In this document: in pieces, positions 1 through 8,341 of the stretch | Position numbering within the stretch: position 1 is the first letter of the stretch | How the letters are laid out: each line of letters starts with the position of its first letter | NCBI GenBank assembly: GCA_937926185.1 | Contig: CALEYM010000653.1 | Span: 1 to 15,137, forward strand | DNA: 15,137 nt | Direction of reading: 5' to 3' | Origin: an uncultured Bacteroidota bacterium | Lineage (GTDB): Bacteria > Bacteroidota > Bacteroidia > Chitinophagales > Saprospiraceae | Made by a program: the position numbers and the translations under genes | The notes under the pieces: generated by a model | The model's input: only the letters and a program-made list of their open reading frames with translations | Databases searched by the model: none | Told to the model about the DNA's origin: nothing

Positions 1-65
1 CATTCTCACCTGTTTCAGCAGAAAATTTTTTCCAATAAAAAACACAAAATGTTTTTAAAAAACTG

Positions 66-73
66 TAGTTTTG
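66..73 (+). promoter_or_regulatory. Candidate Bacteroidota -7 promoter element for the DUF6493-SWIM operon
   Basis: TAGTTTTG matches the Bacteroidota -7 consensus TAnnTTTG at every fixed position and lies 21 bases before the ATG at 95. An alternative in-frame TTG at 71 would fall inside this element, which favours the ATG as the true start. No clear -33 TTTG box is visible in the A/T-rich stretch upstream. The match is short, so it could be chance. Confidence 0.5.
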
Positions 74-94
74 CTGACCAAAGAAGACAACCTC

Positions 95-2986
95 ATGGCA
101 AAATCTACCGCGGAAAAAAAATCTGAACCGGAAAGGATCATCGACCGGTACGACCGGCTTATTGCAGAAAGAAACATCGAAGGCCTCCTGCCTTTTTTAC
201 AAAACGAAACCGGAGGCAACCGCACGGCTTTTAAAAAGCACCTTCTGAAAACGCGGCGGCATTTGACCGCTTTTGTCGAGTTTGACAAAGAGCAACTGCG
301 GATCGGCCATAAAAGCAAGTGGGGAACGCGCGGCGACGACACGCAATGCAAGATAGTCAATTTGACCGCGCTCGCCCTGCTCAACACATCCGATACGAGT
401 GATTTTTCCATTGAAATCGCCCTGCTGCATAACTACCTTACCGACCCCCATGTGCGGGCTGTTGTCGCCTGGGCAAAACCCGCATGGATTGCCCGCGCCA
501 TCGCAGCAGGCTTTGATAAAAACGAGTGGTTTGCGTTCGATTACCGTCTGTTGCGCACCCTGGAAGCAGATGGGATCATTGAATTTTCCCCAAGGCTGTT
601 TGCCCTGACGCTGGCGAGTCCGAAGTGGTTTCAGCACGACAAAGATGGGCAGGAATGGCTGCATTTCCTTTCGACCGACGCGACCGTCCTTGAACGCGAC
701 CTTCCGCTGCTGTTCGATTATGAGACCCCCTTGCACAATCGCTGGACAGTGATCAAAACCAACGGGCAGCAATTTCAACTCTGGGAGCGCCTCTTCCAAA
801 ACCTACTCGCGGCAGGCAAACTCGATCGCCGTTTTTTTATAGAAAAAACCCTTCAAATCCAAACCAAGAACTGGAATAATGCGCTCAAACTTTTTTTCAG
901 AAAACGCCTCGACGACGCCGGCCCGGCCGCCGGGGAACTGATCGGCCATCAACACACATTGTTTTCGTTTCTGCACGAAAGTTTTTCGCAGGTGGTGAAT
1001 TTCGGGATGGAAAAGATCAAACAAATCCACCAGCATCCGGATTTCGACCTGGCCGCTTTTCTGGACTGGCTGCCGCCCATGCTCATGCGGCAGGACGTGG
1101 CGTCGTCCGCCAAAAAGGCTTTGCAGGTATTCGATTATTTTTTCAAAAATACGCCCGGGCGCCGTCTGGACCTGCTCCTCGCCGCTGCCGATGTTTTTGT
1201 GGCGCCGGACCTGGAACTGCAACAACAAGCCGCCAGGCGGATTTTGAATAACGGGCAGGCGGACGACGTCGCGCTCGTTGAGAAACTGGAAGGCTATCAG
1301 TCCCGGATGCTGGGCCATATCCGGCAAAGCCTGGCCCCGCTCATGGGCGAACCGGCAGCGGCCGGAGCGGATGCGGCAGCCGAAAACATCTACCGGTATC
1401 AACCGCCGGAATACCGTTTGCTCGAAGAAAAAATTGTCCTGCCCGAAAACTGGAACGAGGTCATGTTTTTGATCAGCCGTTACCTTTCCGCCCGCGAGCC
1501 GCTCGACGCGGAGCTGATCCTGAACACTTTTCAAACACGGACGCATCTTTTCCCCGCCGACAGCAGGTTGCAATTGAAGCCCTTCTTAAAGCAGATTGAC
1601 TACTGGAGCCACTCCGGCTATCTCGATATAAACAACTACATGAATGGATTCCTGCTGGCCGATCCGGTATTTATGCGCCGGCTCGACGCCGGGCCGGAAA
1701 CCCATATCCTGAAAAATCGCGTTTCCGCTCCCTATATTTTCAGGCACCTGATCGGCCTGACACGGCGCAAAATCATGCGGCGATCGCCGCTGCCGCTGCT
1801 CTGTTTCCCGACGCACCACCCGTTTTGGGTCGAGCCCAAAACGCTCGTGCAACGCCTGCTCGCCTATCAGGCCGCGGGCGAGAAAGCGGACCGGCTCGAC
1901 CTGGCCGTCGCGATCAGCCGGATGCCCCGCGAAAATGTCGGCGAAGCCATCGGACTGCTGCCGAAACTGAACCCCGAACTGCGCCGCCTGATGGAATTTT
2001 GCCTCGGAACAAGCGCGCAGATTTTTTTGAAAAATGAAAACTGGCGGTCGAAAATGCTGTCGCTCATCGGCAGAACCGGCGAAAACACCGCGGAAATCGC
2101 GGTTTGGGCGGTTGCCGCGCGCACGTTCGATCCCGACGGTTTTTTCCCGGAATTTGAAAAAACAAGTCTGGGTGAAGTGCCGGATGTGGCGCGGCCGTTT
2201 TCGCCCACGATCCGGTTCGTGCGGCATCCGAAACAGGAAATCCCACCCCGCTGGAAGGGCGGCAAACCGTATATCATCCCCGCCTCCACCGACCTGAATA
2301 TCCCCCTGCCGCCATACCAGGCATTGCCCCTGCACCTGCTGTACAGCGCCGGCCTATTTGAAAGGAACAAAAAAAACGACTGGCTTTGGAGAGCAGCCCC
2401 CGAAAACGCGCTCGCGTTTTTGCACAGCCTGGTTCCACAAAATCCCAATCCGTTGGCATGGCATTGCATACTCGCCAAAACGGGTTTTAAACCGCTGCTT
2501 CAAGCCATCCGCCGCCCGGAAAGCCGGTGGACGCAAGCGGTACGCTTTGCCTTCTGCATGGCTTTTTACGATGAAGACAAGCCAACGCGATTTCAGGCCG
2601 GCGAACTGTTGCATTTTTTGATCGAAGAAAACCGGCTCGATGCCGCCCTTTTCGGCAGGCAGCTGGGCGATTTTGTTTTTGCCAAATTCAGCGTGCTCGC
2701 CCGCCTGCTCGAGGGCCTGGAAAGCGTGAAAGACGTCTCGCCGAAGCACAACGCCGCGCTTTTCGACGTTTTGGACTGCCTGTTTGCCCAATTTTATGAA
2801 AATGCAAAGTCGGTGCACGATGAGCCCCTGCCCACTAATTTCAAAAAACTGGTGGAATATTATGCTGATCTTCAGGTCAAAACCGGCCGCCCGGCTTCTG
2901 CTGCCGCCCTCGTTTGTTTCCAATACCTGGAGGAAAATGCGGCGCTCAAAAAACTCGTTTCACAAATAAAATCCGTCAAAAAATGA
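95..2986 (+). CDS. Large repeat-like protein, probable DUF6493 family
   Basis: This 963-aa protein begins MAKSTAEKKSEPERIIDRY and has no signal peptide or obvious membrane segment, so it is probably cytoplasmic. The N-terminal pattern of a helix followed by 'IEGLLPFLQNE' and the all-helical, leucine-rich character resemble the DUF6493 family, large proteins of unknown function encoded next to SWIM zinc-finger genes. I see no catalytic motif; an alpha-helical (HEAT-like) scaffold is an inference. The ATG at 95 was chosen over the TTG at 71 because the latter lies inside a good -7 promoter element. The stop codon overlaps the start of the SWIM gene (ATGA), so the two are almost certainly co-translated and probably work together. 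The family name is from memory of its features, not a search. Confidence 0.75.
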   Translation: MAKSTAEKKSEPERIIDRYDRLIAERNIEGLLPFLQNETGGNRTAFKKHLLKTRRHLTAFVEFDKEQLRIGHKSKWGTRGDDTQCKIVNLTALALLNTSDTSDFSIEIALLHNYLTDPHVRAVVAWAKPAWIARAIAAGFDKNEWFAFDYRLLRTLEADGIIEFSPRLFALTLASPKWFQHDKDGQEWLHFLSTDATVLERDLPLLFDYETPLHNRWTVIKTNGQQFQLWERLFQNLLAAGKLDRRFFIEKTLQIQTKNWNNALKLFFRKRLDDAGPAAGELIGHQHTLFSFLHESFSQVVNFGMEKIKQIHQHPDFDLAAFLDWLPPMLMRQDVASSAKKALQVFDYFFKNTPGRRLDLLLAAADVFVAPDLELQQQAARRILNNGQADDVALVEKLEGYQSRMLGHIRQSLAPLMGEPAAAGADAAAENIYRYQPPEYRLLEEKIVLPENWNEVMFLISRYLSAREPLDAELILNTFQTRTHLFPADSRLQLKPFLKQIDYWSHSGYLDINNYMNGFLLADPVFMRRLDAGPETHILKNRVSAPYIFRHLIGLTRRKIMRRSPLPLLCFPTHHPFWVEPKTLVQRLLAYQAAGEKADRLDLAVAISRMPRENVGEAIGLLPKLNPELRRLMEFCLGTSAQIFLKNENWRSKMLSLIGRTGENTAEIAVWAVAARTFDPDGFFPEFEKTSLGEVPDVARPFSPTIRFVRHPKQEIPPRWKGGKPYIIPASTDLNIPLPPYQALPLHLLYSAGLFERNKKNDWLWRAAPENALAFLHSLVPQNPNPLAWHCILAKTGFKPLLQAIRRPESRWTQAVRFAFCMAFYDEDKPTRFQAGELLHFLIEENRLDAALFGRQLGDFVFAKFSVLARLLEGLESVKDVSPKHNAALFDVLDCLFAQFYENAKSVHDEPLPTNFKKLVEYYADLQVKTGRPASAAALVCFQYLEENAALKKLVSQIKSVKK

Positions 2987-4314
2987 CCGATCTCGAACTC
3001 GTTTACCGCGGCGCTTCCACCCTCGAAAAACAGGGCGGCATGCACAAATTGTTGCTCGCTCACCAAACCGAAATTGAAGAGATCAACCAAATCCCCTGCT
3101 TTTTTTGGGGTACGCTCACCGACGCCTATACGACCGCAAAGTGCTGGACGACGATTTCGAAGGTCGTGAAAAGCAATTTCGGCCCCATACCCCTCGCCTT
3201 TCTGCGCGACCCCATCGTAACCGCCGGAACCGAACGCCTGCGTTTCGAAGGTTTTTCGTCGTGCAACGGCGTGTACGTGCGCCTCGACATGAAACCCGAA
3301 GCAGTGGACGGCGAATTCATCGCCAGCGGCACGACCAACGTGGATTTCAACGATCCGATGCTCAACGCCCTCAACGCCATTCAGAAAAACGAACGCGTGA
3401 TATTGGCCGTCGGCGAAAAGGAAATGCAGGTTATCAGCGAAAAATCGAAAGTGGCAGAAAAAAAAGTGCGGCTGCCGATGCGCTGGATCAAGGGGCTGAG
3501 CAGCGTACAGTTGTACCTGGCCGACATGGCGTCGAAATTTGAAATGGGGAAAATTCAGGCCATCCAGTTGTTTCAAAATTTGCCGAAAGGCAACCTGAAG
3601 GGCGACTTTTTCCTCGAAAAACGCGGCGAAAAATTCCTGTTCACGACACATGCCACCCCGGGCAGCGTCCGGATCGGCGGCATCGCCCGGCTGCGCCTAA
3701 TGGAAGGGCTGTTGCCGCTGCTCGAAAAGGTCTCCGTTTTTGAATCCGCCGACCGGCAAACCTGCGCTTTTGTCTGCGATTTCGGTAAAATGCAGCTGCT
3801 CATGGCTTTCTCGCCGGAAGCCAACCGGGGGTTCTCAGGCGAGGGGAAAGCCCTCGGCAACCTGATCCAAAACCTGCCCCTCGAATGGGTGTACGCACTC
3901 GGCGGGTTGCTGAAAGCGAACGAAGTTTTTGATCCGCTGGCCATCTCGTTCGGGCACGACCTCGATTTCGGCACGGTGGAAAACCTGACCGCGGGGCTGT
4001 CGAGCATGGGTTTGCTGGGCTACGATCTGACTGCCGGCCTGCATTTTTACCGGCGGCTGCCGTTCAAAACCGAGCGGATACTGAGCCTTAACCCGCGCCT
4101 GAAAAATGCCCGGAAATTGCTCGACAAGGATCAGGTAAATATCGTGGAAAAACGCGGTACCTACCTCGAAGCGCGGGTGCGCGGCGCCGATGTCTGGCAC
4201 AAAGTGGTGCTGGATGCCGGGACGAATTTCTGCACCTGCAACTGGTTTACCAATTACCAGGGGCAGCGCGGCATCTGCAAACATATTCTGGCAGTGCGGA
4301 TGCTGGAAAACTGA
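2983..4314 (+). CDS. SWIM zinc-finger protein
   Basis: The 443-aa product starts MTDLELVYRGASTLEKQGG and ends in a SWIM zinc finger, CxCx12CxH, with ligands C417, C419, C432 and H434 in 'FCTCNWF...GICKHILAV'. SWIM domains bind zinc and are used for DNA or protein contacts. The rest of the protein (about 1-400) has no motif I recognise, but its position after a DUF6493-like gene agrees with SWIM proteins that accompany MoxR/VWA or DUF6493 genes in many bacteria (the E. coli yehLMPQ cluster is a related arrangement). The start ATG overlaps the upstream stop by four bases, indicating translational coupling. The open frame extends upstream to 2914, but that would overlap the previous gene by over 70 bases. 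Biochemical role unknown. Confidence 0.88.
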   Translation: MTDLELVYRGASTLEKQGGMHKLLLAHQTEIEEINQIPCFFWGTLTDAYTTAKCWTTISKVVKSNFGPIPLAFLRDPIVTAGTERLRFEGFSSCNGVYVRLDMKPEAVDGEFIASGTTNVDFNDPMLNALNAIQKNERVILAVGEKEMQVISEKSKVAEKKVRLPMRWIKGLSSVQLYLADMASKFEMGKIQAIQLFQNLPKGNLKGDFFLEKRGEKFLFTTHATPGSVRIGGIARLRLMEGLLPLLEKVSVFESADRQTCAFVCDFGKMQLLMAFSPEANRGFSGEGKALGNLIQNLPLEWVYALGGLLKANEVFDPLAISFGHDLDFGTVENLTAGLSSMGLLGYDLTAGLHFYRRLPFKTERILSLNPRLKNARKLLDKDQVNIVEKRGTYLEARVRGADVWHKVVLDAGTNFCTCNWFTNYQGQRGICKHILAVRMLEN

Positions 4315-4498
4315 TCGCTGCTTTATCTTGGGCGGTTGAATATCCTTTTTTCATCGAGCCTGTTCCTGCTGGCGGGTATAGCCCTGCTCTCTGGGATACA
4401 AATATTCATCGCAAATTTTGGGCGGGGTATGCAAACCAGCGACGGAAATCTCACCCGGCGGATGTTGCTGGCGGCTTCTATTCATTCTAAAACAAGGT

Positions 4499-4850
4499 TT
4501 AAAGCATTATTTCCAGCGTCTGCATTTCTTTGCCCTTGCCGCCGGCCATCACTTTGGTGATCTTATCGTTGTCCAGATGCAGATTCACTTGTATCAGACT
4601 GGGCGAGGGCGGCTGCATAAACCAGCCTTGCTGGATCAGGAACTGTTCTTTTTTCACGCCCAATATATCGAACAAATAACAGGCCAGGGGGCCGGCAGCC
4701 ATGCCGGTGCCCGCTTCTTCCGGGATACCGTATCTGGGCCCAAACATACGGCTGTTGGCGTCCCTTTCCGGGTCATCGGTTTGGGTGCAAAAAACATAGG
4801 TCTACAAAGGCATTCAGGATGTGTACTTTTACAGGCTGAGTATCTTTCAT
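4499..4850 (-). pseudogene. phzF-like isomerase remnant with internal deletion and frameshift
   Basis: PhzF-family proteins (phenazine biosynthesis PhzF-like isomerases/epimerases) are normally about 260-300 aa. Here the first 17 codons from the ATG at 4850 read MKDTQPVKVHILNAFVD, a typical PhzF N-terminus. A shift of frame near 4798-4800 then continues as TYVFCTQTDDPERD, followed by RMFGPRYGIPEE and GTGMAAGPLACYL, the conserved C-terminal block with the GTG phosphate-binding loop, ending properly at 4499. Roughly 150-180 central residues are missing and the two ends are in different frames, so the gene is dead as an isomerase. It starts 16 bases after the stop of the AraC-family gene on the same strand, suggesting it was once the second gene of that operon. 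An 82-aa frame from 4747 stays open but contains only the C-terminal part. Confidence 0.8.
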
Positions 4851-4866
4851 CCGGGTGAAGTTTATT

Positions 4867-5877
4867 TTATCCATACGCCTTCGGGCTCACCCCCGTCCAC
4901 TTCTTGAACGCCCGGCGGAACACGTTTGGCTCCATATAACCGAGTTTGTACGCGATTTCGCTCACGGTCAGGCCGGGTTTTTTCAGCATGCCGATGGCCA
5001 GTTCTGATTTTACAGATTCCACGACAGACTGAAAGGTGGCGCCCTCTTCCTTCAGCCGGCGCTGCAGGGTGCGCGGCGTCACGTGCAATTGTTCGGCCAC
5101 TTCGGGCAGTTGGGGGATCGTGGAAACGAATTTTTTCAGGATCACGCCGCGCAGCTCGTCCGAAAAACGCGCGGAGCCGCTGAGTTTGGCCATTTCTTTT
5201 TCCAACAACTCTTTAAAAATGGCATTCAGCGCCGGGTTGTGGCTGATCAGCGGCAGGCGCATGTCGGATAGCCGGAATACGATACAGTTGGAGGGCTGGT
5301 CGAACAGCGGCTCGGTTTTCAGCACGCGCAGGTATTCCCGCGTATCGCGCGGGCGCGCGAACGCGAAATGCACCCGCAGCGGTTGAATGGGTTTACCGCA
5401 AAGCAGTTTGACAAAATGGGGGATCGTGGCGATCGTGTGCTCCACCACATGGCGGGCGGTTTCGGGCGACAGCTCCGTCCACAAGGGGTATGGATTGGAG
5501 TGATAGGAAAATTCCTCGCCTTTTATTTCCGTAAAACTGGGCGCGTTATCGATCAGGCGTTTGAACTGCACCAGGTTTTGAAACGCCGTGAGCAGGTCGG
5601 GACTGCTTTCCATAAAATAGCCTACGATACCAACCAGGCCCGGCGAGGTCATGTCGCCCAGGTGCAGGCCCAGGAAGGGGTCGCCCGAATAGCGCAGCGC
5701 CTGTTCCCAGGCTTTGATGCATTGGTCGAGATTGGCCCGGGCGTTCGGGTCATCGAGCGTATCCGGTTCTACACCGACGGCCCGGCACACGTCGTTCAGG
5801 TCGGCGCCGCGCCGCACGGCCACCAGGGCGATGTTGCGCACGAGCGACATGGCGGCCCAAAATCCCGCTTTTTCCAT
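4867..5877 (-). CDS. AraC-family transcriptional regulator
   Basis: The 336-aa product has the architecture of the large AraC subgroup with an N-terminal arabinose-binding-like domain (about residues 10-200, containing 'DPFLGLHLGDMTSPGLVGIVGYF') and a C-terminal AraC DNA-binding domain. Two helix-turn-helix units are visible: 'LPEVAEQLHVTPRTLQRRLKE' (one) and 'LTVSEIAYKLGYMEPNVFRR' with the family ending 'WTGVSPKAYG'. It probably senses a small molecule and controls a few nearby genes; the ligand is unknown. I chose the ATG at 5877. The frame is open to a GTG at 5940, and an ATG at 5850 is also possible. It is divergent from the membrane-protein gene at 5996 and sits directly upstream of the phzF remnant, so either may be or have been its target. 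Confidence 0.9.
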   Translation of the reverse strand: MEKAGFWAAMSLVRNIALVAVRRGADLNDVCRAVGVEPDTLDDPNARANLDQCIKAWEQALRYSGDPFLGLHLGDMTSPGLVGIVGYFMESSPDLLTAFQNLVQFKRLIDNAPSFTEIKGEEFSYHSNPYPLWTELSPETARHVVEHTIATIPHFVKLLCGKPIQPLRVHFAFARPRDTREYLRVLKTEPLFDQPSNCIVFRLSDMRLPLISHNPALNAIFKELLEKEMAKLSGSARFSDELRGVILKKFVSTIPQLPEVAEQLHVTPRTLQRRLKEEGATFQSVVESVKSELAIGMLKKPGLTVSEIAYKLGYMEPNVFRRAFKKWTGVSPKAYG

Positions 5878-5982
5878 CTGTCGTAAAATGTCCGTTTTCT
5901 GTCGCGAAGTACGAGCGGCCGGGAAATACCGGGCCCGCACCTTTGTCCTGTCAAAAATACAACAAACACATCACTTAAAACA

Positions 5983-5990
5983 AAAGGAGG
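5983..5990 (+). promoter_or_regulatory. Strong Shine-Dalgarno site, with a possible -7 box upstream
   Basis: AAAGGAGG lies five bases before the ATG at 5996, a near-ideal Shine-Dalgarno sequence. Other genes in the window lack one, as is usual in Bacteroidota, so this is unusual and settles the start at 5996 rather than the longer open frame from 5714. Upstream, CACCTTTG at 5938-5945 differs from TAnnTTTG at one fixed position and may be the -7 element. Confidence 0.7.
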
Positions 5991-5995
5991 ACAAT

Positions 5996-6658
5996 ATGTC
6001 AACCAACGCCATTCCATCCAACCAAATGAACCTCTTGCGCTTCGCCTTTATCGCCGGCCCGCTTTTACTGGTACTTTCCGCACTTAGTTTTTCCCTGGGT
6101 ATCGGACTGATCCCGCCTGGCATCACGAGTTACGTGGAAGGGATTTTCGGCTCCTACGCATTACTGCTTTTTGTGCCGGTTTATCTGCATCTGGCCGGAA
6201 TTTTAAGTCAAAAAAACAAAACGCTGGGCACTATCGCCACCATCACCGGCCTGGCCGGGTCAGTGACGGGCTTCAGCCTGGAGTTATTCCGCGTGATCGA
6301 GTACGCCCTGCGCCAGCATGGCGCCGGCGATGCCGTATGGCAGTCGTTTTACGCCAACCCCAACGGGGAGTTTATGCTGGTCGCCCTCATGGGGCCGCTG
6401 TTCCCGATCACTTCCATTTTGCTCGGCGCCGGTTTCTGGCGCGCCAAAACGTTCCCTACCTGGGTGGCCGCCGGTCTCATCGTCGCCGGTATCGGCTTCC
6501 CGCTGGCCCAGGTGCTCGAACTGGACTGGGCGCTGAAAGTGACGTATCCGATGGCCTGCGTGCTGTGGTTTATCACATTGTCGTATATCGGGGTAAAACA
6601 TATTGGCCGGAACAGCACCGCGGCACATTCGGCGGAATTAGCCCGGTTGGCCGGCTAA
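5996..6658 (+). CDS. Six-helix integral membrane protein of unknown function
   Basis: The 220-aa product has about six hydrophobic segments, near residues 13-37, 45-68, 74-95, 123-145, 150-170 and 178-198, with short charged loops, and no signal peptide separate from the first helix. It is therefore an inner-membrane protein. I do not recognise catalytic or transport motifs; it broadly resembles small DUF4386-like bacterial membrane proteins, but I would not assign it. The start is fixed by the AAAGGAGG site. It is divergent from the AraC-family regulator, a common arrangement for a regulator and its target, so control by that regulator is plausible. It ends 88 bases before guaB on the same strand. 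Confidence 0.75.
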   Translation: MSTNAIPSNQMNLLRFAFIAGPLLLVLSALSFSLGIGLIPPGITSYVEGIFGSYALLLFVPVYLHLAGILSQKNKTLGTIATITGLAGSVTGFSLELFRVIEYALRQHGAGDAVWQSFYANPNGEFMLVALMGPLFPITSILLGAGFWRAKTFPTWVAAGLIVAGIGFPLAQVLELDWALKVTYPMACVLWFITLSYIGVKHIGRNSTAAHSAELARLAG

Positions 6659-6746
6659 GCGGTCATTGGATAGGGCATAATAACCGGATCAAAAAAATTC
6701 CTCCGCTCCCGCATCCAAAATTCCTTCCCTCTTCCGACCTTTGCGC

Positions 6747-8228
6747 ATGGAATCGAACAATACTGCGCCGAAATTTCTCGGCGAATCACTCACCTTCGAC
6801 GACGTGCTGCTCGCGCCCGCGTACAGCGAAGTCCTCCCCAGAGAAGTCGACATCTCTTCCCAGTTCACCCGCGGCCTGCGCCTCAACGCGCCTATTTCTT
6901 CCGCCGCCATGGACACGGTGACGGATAAAAATCTCGCCATTGCCATTGCGCGGCAGGGCGGCATCGGCATGATCCACAAAAACATGAGCATCGAGGAACA
7001 AGCCGACCAGGTGCGCGCGGTCAAACGCTCCGAGGCCGGCATGATCATCGATCCCGTGACGCTGCACCCCGACGCCACGGTGGAACAGGCCCATGAACTC
7101 ATGCGCCGCTACAGCATCGGCGGCATACCCATCACCGACAAACGCGGCAAACTGGTGGGCATCCTCACCAACCGCGACCTGCGCTTCGAAACCGATTTCA
7201 GCCGCCGCGTGCGCGAACTGATGACGAAACGCAACCTCGTCACGGCGCCCCAGGGTACCACGCTGCTGGAGGCCAAACATACCCTGCAACAACGAAAAAT
7301 CGAAAAACTGCCGGTGGTGGACGACGATTTCCGCCTCGTCGGTCTCATTACTTATAAAGACATTATGAAAGGCGTCAACTTCCCCAACGCCTGCAAGGAT
7401 GCGTTGGGTCGCCTGGTGGTGGGCGCCGCCGTGGGCGTCACGGCCGACATGACCGAACGCGTGGCCGCCCTCGTCAAAGCCGGCGTCGACGTGGTGACGG
7501 TGGATACCGCCCACGGCCATTCGCGCGGCGTACTGGAAGCGGTAAAACGCTTGAAACTCATGTTCCCCAATCTCCAGATCATCGGCGGCAACGTGGCCAC
7601 CGCCGAAGGCGCCAAAGCCCTCGTGGATGCCGGCGCCGACGGCGTAAAAGTGGGCGTTGGCCCGGGCAGCATCTGCACTACCCGCGTGGTGGCAGGTGTG
7701 GGCGTGGCGCAATTGTCGGCCATCTACAACGCCGCCCAGGGCATCCGCGGCTCCGGCGTACCCATCATCGGCGATGGCGGCATCCGCTACACCGGCGATA
7801 TCGTAAAAGCCCTCGCCGCCGGCGCCGGCAGCATCATGGCCGGCTCGCTGTTTGCCGGCGTGGAGGAAGCCCCCGGCGAAACCATCATCTTCGACGGACG
7901 AAAATTCAAAACCTACCGCGGCATGGGCAGCCTCGGCGCCATGCAACAGGGCTCCAAAGACCGCTATTTCCAGGACGTGGAAGACGACATCAAAAAACTG
8001 GTGCCCGAAGGCATCGAAGGCCGCGTACCCTACAAAGGCACCGTGGCCGAAGTGATGAACCAATACCTCGGCGGCCTGCGCGCCGGCATGGGCTACTGCG
8101 GCACGCCAACGGTAAAAGACCTCCAGGAAAAAGCGCAGTTCGTGCGCATCACCAACGCCGGCATGGTGGAAAGCCATCCGCACAATATCGTGATCACGAA
8201 GGAATCGCCGAATTACAGCAGACATTGA
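6747..8228 (+). CDS. guaB: IMP dehydrogenase
   Basis: GuaB oxidises IMP to XMP with NAD+, the committed step of GMP synthesis in the cytoplasm. The 493-aa protein has the standard length and parts: 'LTFDDVLLAPAYSEVLP' at residues 15-31; two CBS domains at about 98-155 and 158-212 (contacts such as 'GGIPITDKRGKLVGILTNRDLR'); the catalytic loop GVGPGSICTT with the nucleophile at C310; the phosphate-binding 'GDGGIRYTGDI'; the flap 'MGSLGAMQQGSKDRYFQ'; and the C-terminal 'AGMGYCG' region. The ATG at 6747 was chosen over a TTG two codons upstream. GACCTTTG at 6736-6743 resembles a -7 box but is very close to the start. The TGA stop is immediately followed by a large inverted repeat shared with the convergent ATPase gene. 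All key residues are present. Confidence 0.98.
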   Translation: MESNNTAPKFLGESLTFDDVLLAPAYSEVLPREVDISSQFTRGLRLNAPISSAAMDTVTDKNLAIAIARQGGIGMIHKNMSIEEQADQVRAVKRSEAGMIIDPVTLHPDATVEQAHELMRRYSIGGIPITDKRGKLVGILTNRDLRFETDFSRRVRELMTKRNLVTAPQGTTLLEAKHTLQQRKIEKLPVVDDDFRLVGLITYKDIMKGVNFPNACKDALGRLVVGAAVGVTADMTERVAALVKAGVDVVTVDTAHGHSRGVLEAVKRLKLMFPNLQIIGGNVATAEGAKALVDAGADGVKVGVGPGSICTTRVVAGVGVAQLSAIYNAAQGIRGSGVPIIGDGGIRYTGDIVKALAAGAGSIMAGSLFAGVEEAPGETIIFDGRKFKTYRGMGSLGAMQQGSKDRYFQDVEDDIKKLVPEGIEGRVPYKGTVAEVMNQYLGGLRAGMGYCGTPTVKDLQEKAQFVRITNAGMVESHPHNIVITKESPNYSRH

Positions 8229-8341
8229 GTAACATTGAGTGATTGAGTGATTGAGTGATTGAGTGATTATTTCATACGCCGCCTACGGCGTCGTAACACT
8301 CAATCACTCAATCACTCAATCACTCAATCACTCAATGTTAC
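8229..8341. repeat. 40-bp perfect inverted repeat of octamer units with inner hairpin; possible bidirectional terminator
   Basis: The left arm (8229-8268) is GTAAC, four copies of ATTGAGTG, then ATT. The right arm (8302-8341) is its exact reverse complement. On the right the octamer (CACTCAAT) occurs five times, 8297-8336, so one copy partly extends into the spacer. The 33-base spacer holds a second small stem, ACGCCG/CGGCGT (8276-8281 with 8286-8291, loop CCTA). The left arm begins at the base after the guaB stop, and the right arm contains the TAA stop of the ATPase gene (8338-8340). A transcript from either side would form a very long hairpin, so a role in ending both convergent transcripts is likely. 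There is no strong U-tract. Confidence 0.9.

Noticed and set aside
4336..4560. 74-aa open frame with a hydrophobic N-terminus (TTG start) after the SWIM gene
   Set aside because: Weak start, no recognisable family, and its second half runs antisense through the phzF remnant. The 184 bases 4315-4498 otherwise hold nothing I can name.
5714..5995. 94-codon N-terminal extension of the six-helix membrane protein
   Set aside because: It lies antisense to the AraC-family coding region, has an arginine-rich shadow-frame composition, and the strong ribosome site points to the ATG at 5996.
6659..6746. Purine riboswitch or regulatory RNA before guaB
   Set aside because: The 88-base gap shows no conserved purine-riboswitch core or strong hairpin.
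6786..8225. 479-aa open frame antisense to guaB
   Set aside because: It is an Ala/His/Gly-rich shadow of a GC-rich coding strand; guaB is certain on the plus strand.
8229..8341. CRISPR array
   Set aside because: The 8-bp units are contiguous without spacers and arranged as two inverted arms; no cas genes are nearby.
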